From: Desulfuromusa sp.
Lineage (GTDB): Bacteria; Desulfobacterota; Desulfuromonadia; Desulfuromonadales; Geopsychrobacteraceae
Assembly (NCBI GenBank): GCA_023145655.1
Contig: JAGLDI010000188.1
Coordinates: forward strand, 1-7,742
DNA: 7,742 nucleotides
Direction of reading: 5' to 3'
The translations under genes and the position numbers were made by a program. Below are positions 1 to 6,045 of the stretch, in pieces. The notes below the pieces were generated by a model. It made no database searches and was not told the origin of the DNA. It saw nothing but the letters and a program-made list of their open reading frames with translations. Numbering within the stretch: position 1 is the stretch's first letter; each line of letters opens with the position of its first letter.

Positions 1-85
1 TAGAGATAAGCTTCTTGATTTCCTTGTGTCAATACTAAATAACACCAGAGGCACTTGCAAAACCCCTTAAATTCCAGCAACCGTC

Positions 86-105
86 ATTCCCGCGCAGGCG
101 GGAAT
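86..105. repeat. Perfect stem-loop 1 inside the left-edge repeat
   Basis: ATTCCCGC (86-93) pairs exactly with GCGGGAAT (98-105) over the 4-nt loop GCAG. It is GC-rich and would be stable as RNA on either strand. Confidence 0.8.
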
Positions 106-112
106 CCACTGG

Positions 113-132
113 ATCCCCGTTTTCACGGGGAT
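113..132. repeat. Perfect stem-loop 2, first downstream of the acyltransferase stop
   Basis: ATCCCCGT (113-120) pairs exactly with ACGGGGAT (125-132) over a 4-nt loop. It lies about 34 bp past the acyltransferase stop codon, so it could slow or end transcription of the operon or protect its 3' end. No U-tract follows it on the minus strand, so it is not a textbook intrinsic terminator. Confidence 0.7.
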
Positions 133-165
133 GACGACTTTTGCAAGAGGCTCACCTTTAAGACA

Positions 166-1068
166 TTAACTTCTTGTTGTGGGGGAAGTCCAAATATGAT
201 CAATCAGTCCCCACTGCCACCATTGGCTGGGGCTGCTGGTAATATCTTTTTCTAATTCGGCAACAGCTGCCAAAAGAGCCTCACAGGGATCTTCAGGTAA
301 GCTTCGTAGTTCCACTGTAACCTTTCGGCCTGGACCTTTAGCGGCCCCGTAAATTACTCGAGCTCCAGTTTTACGACTGATTCGCTCAATTCCACGCGGT
401 AGTGATAATTTACCACCGAGAAAAGGGGCTTCTAAGATATTTTTTTGCTGCGCTTCGTACAAATCAAAAAGGATAATGATTGTTTCCCCAGCTTTCAACC
501 CTGAATATAGAGGCCGGATTGAATCACCAAGCATGACCCAGCGCCCCTTGGAAGCAGCGGTTGTTTGTTTCATTTTAAACGCAAGGTAGCCCCTTTCCAC
601 AGAGCTTAACCCAGGATTTCGTTCGTCGATAATCTGAGTCACCATCCCAATTTGCTCCCCAGAGACCCCCAATCCAGTACTCAACATAGTAGGACGACCG
701 AAGTGCCCCATCGCTAAAATAACCCCCCTGCCGCCCTGCTGAGCCTGCTTCAAAACTTCAAGACCTTGAATATTAATGATTTGATGGCAATTTTTGGCAG
801 TTATTTTTGATAAACGAAAAATATCGAGAATTTCTCGTGACATCATTTCACAATGATTCAGCCAATATTCCTCACGTTTCTCTGTTGATAAATCGGGAAA
901 AACCGTACCGAGACCCCGTTGGTATGCATTGCGATTGTCGGCATTGATACGAGAATCGAAATACCCGATGATTTTAGCAATCCGGTAAGCAATGACCGCG
1001 GGGAAAAAAGCTAAAGGTCGAAACAGAACATAATAACGTATCCAGCGGAGAAACAATTTAGCCTTCAT
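166..1068 (-). CDS. LpxL/HtrB-like lysophospholipid acyltransferase family protein, with atypical catalytic box
   Basis: The 300-residue product resembles the LpxL/LpxM (HtrB/MsbB) lipid A acyltransferase family in length and layout. It has a hydrophobic, membrane-associated N-terminus (about 5-35), then the region around ILAMGHFGRP (117-126), DER (148-150), the FDLYEAQ segment (201-207), APFLGGKLSLPRGIERISRKTGA (214-236) and the C-terminal PSQWWQWGLIDHIW (280-293). Family members move an acyl chain from acyl-ACP to a glycolipid at the inner membrane using an HX4D/E pair. Here the histidine (H122) is present, but the acidic position is Thr127, so activity may be changed or lost. The chosen start at 1068 overlaps the wzt end by 11 bp and has a weak AAGAG 5 nt upstream; in-frame ATGs at 1086 and 1134 give longer forms. 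As the last gene of the Wzm/Wzt module it may modify the exported glycan, its lipid anchor or lipid A; which of these cannot be read from sequence. Confidence 0.8.
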   Translation of the reverse strand: MKAKLFLRWIRYYVLFRPLAFFPAVIAYRIAKIIGYFDSRINADNRNAYQRGLGTVFPDLSTEKREEYWLNHCEMMSREILDIFRLSKITAKNCHQIINIQGLEVLKQAQQGGRGVILAMGHFGRPTMLSTGLGVSGEQIGMVTQIIDERNPGLSSVERGYLAFKMKQTTAASKGRWVMLGDSIRPLYSGLKAGETIIILFDLYEAQQKNILEAPFLGGKLSLPRGIERISRKTGARVIYGAAKGPGRKVTVELRSLPEDPCEALLAAVAELEKDITSSPSQWWQWGLIDHIWTSPTTRS

Positions 1069-2323
1069 CGTAACTCTTATCTTCATCACGAATCCAACTA
1101 TGGGGGACAGAAACGACACCTTGCTCAATATCATTTTGTCTTACAGTCACTTTAGCAACAGCATGGGCGAAGTCATAAACGTGAATACCTTTTTCACAGA
1201 GGAGAAATACGTATAGGTAGTACTCCCCCTTCAACAAAGGAAAAGAGTGAAAAATGACCTTCATCTCGCTATAGCCATCGCTGTTACGACTAATACTGAA
1301 TCGGTCAATATGACTACCAGCACTGGTAATAACCCGCTCATTCTCGTCAGAAAAAACCACGCCAACAGCAGGGACAGCCCTAGACAAAGGAGACATAAAA
1401 CCGACGCTAACAGATATGTCATCTTTCCTGCTAATAACATTTATATGTTTGTTTGGTTTCATGTCATTAACAGCAAGAGCTATTGAGGTGATTCGAGCAC
1501 CTACATTCTCCCCATTGGCTACGCCTGCGGCTAAAGACTCCTCCGATTTCTTTTCTGGCAAGGTATTTTTTTCTGCTGTGTCTACTTTTGAATTCAAAAA
1601 ATTACTATACGCGGAAGTTACCTCACCGGTCTCTCCCTTCTTTATGATTGTGCCACGATCCAACCAGACCGCATGGTCACAAATAGCATCTACTTGATAC
1701 AGGGAGTGTGAACAAAATAAAATAGTTTTTCCCGCGGCCTTCAATTCCATAATCCGATCAAATGAGCGACGCGAAAATTCACCATCTCCGACAGAAAGAG
1801 CCTCATCAATAACCAAAATATCTGGATCAACATTGATCGCAACAGAAAAGGCCAAACGTACGTACATTCCACTTGAATAAGTTTTTACTGGCTGATCAAC
1901 AAATTCCCCGATACCGGAAAAATTAATAATAGCATCCAGACTGGCTTTAATATCTTCAACGCTTAAGCCACTGAGTGCAGCACTCAAAAAAATATTCTCC
2001 CGACCAGTAAATTCAGGATTAAAACCTGCTCCCAGTTCCAAGAGCGCCGCAATACGCCCTTTGACAGAGATATCGCCCGATGTTGAATTAAGAGTTCCAC
2101 AAACCAGCTGCAATAAAGTTGATTTACCCGACCCGTTCTGACCGACAATCCCGACAACTTCACCTGGTCTTATCTCTAAATCGATATTTTTCAGAGCCCA
2201 GAATTCACGAAAATATTGACGTCGCCCACGCATCAGCATCTGCAACAAACGGTCACGGGGTTTGTCATAAATCTGATAGCACTTTGACAAATTCTTTAAA
2301 CTGATAACCGGTTCAGAGGACAT
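1058..2323 (-). CDS. wzt: Polysaccharide ABC transporter ATPase with C-terminal glycan-recognition domain (Wzt)
   Basis: This is the ATPase partner of Wzm; it powers export of a complete lipid-linked glycan. The 421-residue product has an N-terminal ATPase domain (about 1-240) with Walker A GQNGSGKST (61-69), the Wzt/TagH-type segment ALLELGAGFNPEFTGRENIF (93-112), the degenerate signature YSSGM (149-153), Walker B ILVIDE (169-174) and the H-loop histidine at 206. A charged Ala/Glu/Lys/Ser-rich linker (about 245-275) leads to a beta-rich C-terminal domain (about 276-410) ending in a VVSVPHSWI motif typical of Wzt. In characterised Wzt proteins this domain binds the capped non-reducing end of the glycan and sets substrate specificity. 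The start at 2323 is chosen because AAAGG lies 8 nt upstream and MSSEPVISLKNLSKCY fits the family; the in-frame ATG at 2365 would overlap wzm by 53 bp. It overlaps both wzm and the acyltransferase gene by 11 bp. Confidence 0.95.
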   Translation of the reverse strand: MSSEPVISLKNLSKCYQIYDKPRDRLLQMLMRGRRQYFREFWALKNIDLEIRPGEVVGIVGQNGSGKSTLLQLVCGTLNSTSGDISVKGRIAALLELGAGFNPEFTGRENIFLSAALSGLSVEDIKASLDAIINFSGIGEFVDQPVKTYSSGMYVRLAFSVAINVDPDILVIDEALSVGDGEFSRRSFDRIMELKAAGKTILFCSHSLYQVDAICDHAVWLDRGTIIKKGETGEVTSAYSNFLNSKVDTAEKNTLPEKKSEESLAAGVANGENVGARITSIALAVNDMKPNKHINVISRKDDISVSVGFMSPLSRAVPAVGVVFSDENERVITSAGSHIDRFSISRNSDGYSEMKVIFHSFPLLKGEYYLYVFLLCEKGIHVYDFAHAVAKVTVRQNDIEQGVVSVPHSWIRDEDKSYDEG

Positions 2324-3134
2324 CGGCAAAACCTTTACGAGTTTTCTGGAACCAGGCAAATCCACACCAAGAAAAAAAGAAGGTCAGTGCTGTCAACAAC
2401 CCCAGGTTCATCCAATCAATAGAAACCCCAAAAATTAACAATCCACGAGCCTGCTCAATAATAAAAGTGAGGGGATTACTGTAAATCATAGGGTGGTATT
2501 TCTCTGGAATAGCTGATACGGGATAAAAAATCGGGGTCAGAAACATCATAGTTGTTATGACAATTCCAACGACTTGCGCAATATCACGGAGAAACACACC
2601 TAAAGAAGCCAGAAGCCAAGACAAACCCATAATTAAAAATGTTAAGGGGACAAGAACAACAGGAAACAGAAGCAAAGTCACATGGGGTACCCCAAAAACA
2701 AAAAAAGAAAAAATCAACCAGACAGCGAAGCTGATGATTGCATGAAAAAAAGCTGCTCCAAAGACCACTATTGGGAGGATTTCAAGGGGGAAGACGACCT
2801 TTTTTACATAATTCGTGTTGGCTTGAATTAACGTTGGTGCACGACTTATACATTCGGCAAACAGATTAAAGATGATCAGCCCGGCAAACAGAACCAGTGC
2901 AAATTCAGCTTTTGATTCACTACCAACCGTCCAGCGTGCCTTGAATATAATACTAAAAACAAAAGTGTACACCGCCAACATAAATACAGGATTAAAAAAT
3001 GACCAGAGGATTCCTAGAAAAGAGCCTCGATAACGGCCAACCACTTCCCGATGAACCAAGCTTAAAATAAGGCGCCGATATTGCCAGAGACTGAGCAGAA
3101 GTGTTTTTGGTGCCACAGAATAGTTTTGCATCAT
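2313..3134 (-). CDS. wzm: Polysaccharide ABC transporter permease (Wzm/TagG family, ABC-2 type)
   Basis: This is the membrane half of an ABC exporter that moves undecaprenyl-linked polysaccharide (O-antigen, capsule-like or similar glycan) across the inner membrane. The 273-residue product is the normal family length. It opens with an amphipathic cytoplasmic part ending in HREVVGRYRGSFLG (28-41), the ABC-2 hallmark. About six membrane segments follow, near 42-64, 78-96, 118-146, 152-180, 186-206 and 242-262. Other family signatures are KKVVFPLEILP (111-121), FLRDIAQVVG (181-190) and TPIFYPVSAIP (200-210), followed by NPLTFIIEQARGLL (220-233). It starts 102 bp after the tolC-like gene, and its end overlaps the start of wzt by 11 bp. 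There are two adjacent ATG codons (3134 and 3131), so the start may shift by one residue; the ribosome-binding site is weak either way. Confidence 0.94.
   Translation of the reverse strand: MMQNYSVAPKTLLLSLWQYRRLILSLVHREVVGRYRGSFLGILWSFFNPVFMLAVYTFVFSIIFKARWTVGSESKAEFALVLFAGLIIFNLFAECISRAPTLIQANTNYVKKVVFPLEILPIVVFGAAFFHAIISFAVWLIFSFFVFGVPHVTLLLFPVVLVPLTFLIMGLSWLLASLGVFLRDIAQVVGIVITTMMFLTPIFYPVSAIPEKYHPMIYSNPLTFIIEQARGLLIFGVSIDWMNLGLLTALTFFFSWCGFAWFQKTRKGFADVL
2332..2336 (-). promoter_or_regulatory. Shine-Dalgarno deciding the wzt start
   Basis: AAAGG on the minus strand sits inside the 3' end of wzm, 8 nt before the ATG at 2323. It favours that start over the in-frame ATG at 2365 and places wzt under translational coupling with wzm. 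Confidence 0.55.
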
Positions 3135-3186
3135 ACAATCTTTTCTTGACCTTCAGTCAATGATACTGGGAAAGGAAACGATACAA

Positions 3187-3214
3187 AATATAATCTTTCA
3201 GGTTAATAGATCAA
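3187..3214 (-). promoter_or_regulatory. Candidate sigma70-like promoter for the wzm-wzt-acyltransferase genes
   Basis: In the 102-bp gap between the tolC-like gene and wzm, the minus strand has TTGATC (3209-3214, four of six matches to the -35 consensus) and TATATT (3187-3192, five of six to the -10), separated by 16 bp. A start near 3180 would give a leader of about 45 nt before wzm. This is the longest gap in the gene run and falls exactly between the protein-export and polysaccharide-export modules. There is no clear intrinsic terminator in the gap, so read-through from the upstream genes is also possible. Confidence 0.45.
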
Positions 3215-3236
3215 ACCGACAAACCAATAACATAGA

Positions 3237-4568
3237 TCAACGAATCAACGATTGGCTCCCAACAACATAATCGAGTCGAATCCTGGCTTGTTCAATAGCA
3301 TGCTCAGCATTAATCTGGTTAATTTCAGCTTGAGTAAGTCTTTTTTCAGCATTGAGAAGGTCATCCAGGGAGCTGACTCCAAGCTTTGTTGCCCGGTCGG
3401 CAAAATCGTAAGCTTCGCGTGCTGCAGCAACACCTATAACGGCACTGCTAATTTGACTTTCCCCTTCCAAAAGTCTCTCAAGATGAGTATTAACCTCTGT
3501 TTTAATGGTATTAATTTGCCGGGAGTTTTCATACTCAAGCCGCTTGATCAGCAGTTTTTGCTTACGGAAGGCAAAAATATTTTTACCGCCCTGAAATGGT
3601 CTCATACTGAGATTGAGGGAGAGGGTATAATAGTTTCGATCTTCCTCTGACAGGTAGTCAGTATCAAACTCACGCTGATAATCTGTCCAGCCAGCATCAA
3701 AGGAAATTCGGGGCAAGTTACGGGCTCTGATGGCCTTAATATCTTCACGAGCCATGGAAATATTCAATTGTGCAAGTTGCAGTTCAATGCGCTGCTCTAA
3801 GGCTTGTTCTAAACAACTTTCAGAGGTAGAACAATTGACAAAGGTGGGCTGTTGAAAATCCTCCCTAAGCACTGACTGGTGCAAATCCCCCCCAATAACC
3901 AGGAACTCATCTTCCGGCAAAGCGAGCCATTCCTTGAGGTTGGCTTTGGCGATAACTAAAGCAGCTTCGGCACTGACTAACTGTTGTAAGGAATTGGAAT
4001 ACTCAACATCAACTTCGAGTAAACGTAAACGGGGGGCAAGCTGCTGCTCGACCCAAGCCTGGGCAATTTTCTTTTGATTTTCCAGTCGCCCGACCGACTC
4101 TGCCCACCTGTTAACTAACTGCTCTTCCTTAAGGATGTCATTAAAACTCTGGCGAATTTTGAATACCAATTGCTGTTGCACATATTGTAATTCAAACTCA
4201 CGATAGGTCCGGGATTGCCGTGCCTTACTCAATCCAGCCATGCCAGCCATACCGGTAAACAGGGGTTGCGTTAAGCGAACAGAAAAGCTGTCACTGTTCT
4301 GACTGAGATAATCAGTATCGTATCCGATACCACCATTATTAATTAATCGAGTATGACCATAATTAACACTCAGGGTTGGCAAAAAAGCTCCCCACGCCTC
4401 AGAAATCCCCTCTTCCGCCTCATCAATAGCCATCCGATAGGCCTTAACATGGGGGTTTACCTCTAGTCCCAAGTCAATACACTGCTGAAGGGATAAAGTT
4501 GCAGCACAAGTCAACGTAGGAATGATCGATAGCAGTAAAAAAGTAATAACACACACACACAATTTCAT
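3237..4568 (-). CDS. TolC-family outer-membrane channel protein of the type I secretion system
   Basis: This is the outer-membrane exit duct of the secretion machine, a trimeric barrel with a periplasmic helical tunnel. The 443-residue product has a signal peptide (hydrophobic 4-19, probable signal peptidase I cleavage near residues 22-23). Two outer-membrane efflux protein repeats follow. Repeat one runs from about 25 to 220 (LSLQQCIDLGLE start, then QPLFTGMAG at 101-109). Repeat two runs from about 252 to 438 (LEQALEQRIELQLAQLNISM, then RPFQGGKN at 323-330). The linker between them has a Cys pair, C246 and C252, which could form a disulfide in the periplasm. The start ATG is well supported: AAGAAG lies 7 nt upstream and overlaps the stop region of the adaptor gene, suggesting translational coupling. 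The placement right after the ABC and adaptor genes marks it as the dedicated channel of this system rather than a general efflux TolC. Confidence 0.93.
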   Translation of the reverse strand: MKLCVCVITFLLLSIIPTLTCAATLSLQQCIDLGLEVNPHVKAYRMAIDEAEEGISEAWGAFLPTLSVNYGHTRLINNGGIGYDTDYLSQNSDSFSVRLTQPLFTGMAGMAGLSKARQSRTYREFELQYVQQQLVFKIRQSFNDILKEEQLVNRWAESVGRLENQKKIAQAWVEQQLAPRLRLLEVDVEYSNSLQQLVSAEAALVIAKANLKEWLALPEDEFLVIGGDLHQSVLREDFQQPTFVNCSTSESCLEQALEQRIELQLAQLNISMAREDIKAIRARNLPRISFDAGWTDYQREFDTDYLSEEDRNYYTLSLNLSMRPFQGGKNIFAFRKQKLLIKRLEYENSRQINTIKTEVNTHLERLLEGESQISSAVIGVAAAREAYDFADRATKLGVSSLDDLLNAEKRLTQAEINQINAEHAIEQARIRLDYVVGSQSLIR

Positions 4569-4579
4569 ATTCTATCTTC

Positions 4580-5983
4580 TTAATTCTCGCGTAAAGCTCG
4601 GTCAAAGTTATCCTTGAGTGGCTCCAGGGCATAATCAAGGACGGTTCGTGGCTTGGTGCGGATAAAGACGGCTGCCGGCATCCCAGCGGTCAAATAGAGA
4701 TCATTGTCATTTAATTCCTGTTTATCCAACTCTACATGGACAACGTAGCTTGGCTGATCACCATAAGCGGTTTTCTGCAAAATTCGGTCAGCTGAGATAT
4801 AGATCACCTTCCCGACAATCTTTGGTGTCGTACGTGAAGAGAAGGCTAATAGCTGGACATCAGCCAACTGACCCTGCTGAATATGGGTAATATCAGCGAC
4901 CATAATGTGACATTCAACAATCAGTGGGCTCTCCTTAGGAACAATATCCAGTATCGGTTGCCCCGGCTGAATAACCCCCCCTTCGGAGTGTACCTGAAGA
5001 GCAACAACTTCTCCACTAACAGGTGCTGTCACGCGCAAGCGATTACGTGCATCCTGAAGGGGCAAGAGTTTTTGTTCCAAGGCAAAAAAGGTTTGCTGAA
5101 TCTCAGACAGGCGTGTAATAGCCTGCTGACGATATTCTGACTCTACGGTACTGATACGCAGTTCAAATTCGGCAACGCGCTCACGCAGTTCAGCTTGAGA
5201 GCCCCGCAATTGAGCCTGAGTCCCCTGCCGATCGGCCAAAGCACGGCGTAATTCCAAAATTCGGGTTTTATCAATGTAATTATCTTCGAATAAAACTAAC
5301 TTGGCATCAAGTTCTTCCTGCAGAGTAGCACTGACCTGGTGCTCAGCAACCAATCTGTCATCAATACTACCAATCTGTTGATACAACTGATTGATCTGCT
5401 TACCCAACAGTGCTGTCTGGTTTTCCAGAGCGAGTCGACCAGCGCTGAAAACCTTTCTTGCCGAAGCAAGTAAACCAGAATAATTATCAGCTGGGATGGT
5501 CGCATCAGTCTCCTGCCAATCAGGCTGTTTCAACAGTTCCCGTTCCGCGATCAAACGCACTTTCTCAATTCTGGCTGCTGCAAGTTGCAGAAGTATTTGA
5601 TCTGTTGCCGCAACAATCTGGGAGCTATCGAGAAGCAGCAAGGTCTGACCAACTTCAACCTGATCACCATTGCGTACCAGAATCTGACGGACAATCCCTC
5701 CCTCTAGATGTTGTACAGTTTTACGTTCGGTATCAACCCGCACTTCACCTGAAGCAATAACTGCTCCGGTAATCTCAGCAAAAGTAATCCAGAGGCCACC
5801 AATACCGAAAAATAGTCCAACAACAAATAAACCAGAAAAAATAATTTTTCTACTGTCGGCAAAACTGACATTCAGCTTCGGGGGAGGTGTGTTCTCATCC
5901 TCTATCTGCTGATAGTCTTCCTTAGTGATCCGATTCTTTTGCAACAGGCGTTGAAACAATGAGGGTGTTTTTTTTTCATTCAT
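4580..5983 (-). CDS. HlyD/PrtE-family type I secretion periplasmic adaptor
   Basis: This membrane fusion protein links the inner-membrane ABC exporter to the outer-membrane channel across the periplasm. The product has 467 residues, usual for the PrtE/HlyD type I family. It starts with a short charged cytoplasmic tail (1-46) and one membrane anchor at about 47-68. The first half-lipoyl segment (about 88-117, VQHLEGGIVRQILVRNGD) follows, then a long glutamine-rich alpha-helical coiled-coil hairpin (about 120-312). The second half-lipoyl segment is at about 317-349 (RVTAPVSGEVVALQVHSEGG). A beta-barrel region follows and the protein ends in the family hallmark PRTVLDYALEPL (445-456). The gene begins 62 bp after the ABC gene and ends 11 bp before the tolC-like gene, so the three are probably one transcript. 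Its fourth codon opens a run of nine adenines, noted as a finding. The ribosome-binding site is weak. Confidence 0.95.
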   Translation of the reverse strand: MNEKKTPSLFQRLLQKNRITKEDYQQIEDENTPPPKLNVSFADSRKIIFSGLFVVGLFFGIGGLWITFAEITGAVIASGEVRVDTERKTVQHLEGGIVRQILVRNGDQVEVGQTLLLLDSSQIVAATDQILLQLAAARIEKVRLIAERELLKQPDWQETDATIPADNYSGLLASARKVFSAGRLALENQTALLGKQINQLYQQIGSIDDRLVAEHQVSATLQEELDAKLVLFEDNYIDKTRILELRRALADRQGTQAQLRGSQAELRERVAEFELRISTVESEYRQQAITRLSEIQQTFFALEQKLLPLQDARNRLRVTAPVSGEVVALQVHSEGGVIQPGQPILDIVPKESPLIVECHIMVADITHIQQGQLADVQLLAFSSRTTPKIVGKVIYISADRILQKTAYGDQPSYVVHVELDKQELNDNDLYLTAGMPAAVFIRTKPRTVLDYALEPLKDNFDRALREN

Positions 5984-6045
5984 TATGTGAGGATTCCGTA
6001 AAAATAAACAATTTATATGTCGAATACAGGCAACAGACCGTTGAT

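Larger units (their letters stand above)
48..153. repeat. MITE-like palindromic repeat element with terminal inverted repeats
   Basis: The ends are inverted repeats matching at 13 of 15 positions (48-62 against 139-153), with a perfect core TTGCAAAA/TTTTGCAA. Inside, a second pair CGTCAT/ATGACG (82-87 and 131-136) encloses two perfect stem-loops. The CGTCATTCCCGC...GCGGGAAT type of palindrome is known as a dispersed intergenic repeat in many proteobacterial genomes. The terminal repeats suggest a small non-autonomous mobile unit, but no target duplication is evident and a second copy is not in the window. The rest of the 1-165 gap shows nothing else recognisable. Confidence 0.6.

Noticed and set aside
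82..136. CRISPR array
   Set aside because: There are only two non-identical hairpins with no regular spacers and no cas gene; this is a palindromic dispersed repeat.
55..255. Plus-strand open frame of 66 codons at the left edge
   Set aside because: It runs through the palindromic repeat and into the acyltransferase 3' end in antisense; the translated repeat gives a spurious peptide often seen from such elements.
1069..1134. Longer acyltransferase form starting at 1134 or 1086
   Set aside because: The added residues overlap wzt more deeply and do not look like the family N-terminus; MKAKLFLRWIRYY fits better. ATG 1086 cannot be fully excluded.
2324..2365. Upstream ATG extension of wzt by 14 residues
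   Set aside because: It would overlap wzm by 53 bp and lacks a good ribosome-binding site, whereas ATG 2323 has AAAGG at proper spacing and matches the family start.
3146..3160. Small hairpin TTGAC/GTCAA before wzm as a terminator or riboregulator
   Set aside because: The stem is only 5 bp with no U-tract, so it is too weak to call.
3252..3650. Plus-strand open frame of 132 codons
   Set aside because: It lies wholly antisense to the well-supported tolC-like gene and has no recognisable domain.
4500..4568. Lipoprotein signal in the TolC-like protein
   Set aside because: The Cys at residue 21 is preceded by Thr (TLTC), which does not fit a lipobox; an ordinary signal peptide is more likely.
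5458..5760. Plus-strand open frame of 100 codons
   Set aside because: It is antisense to the adaptor coiled-coil region; the real frame has clear family motifs throughout.
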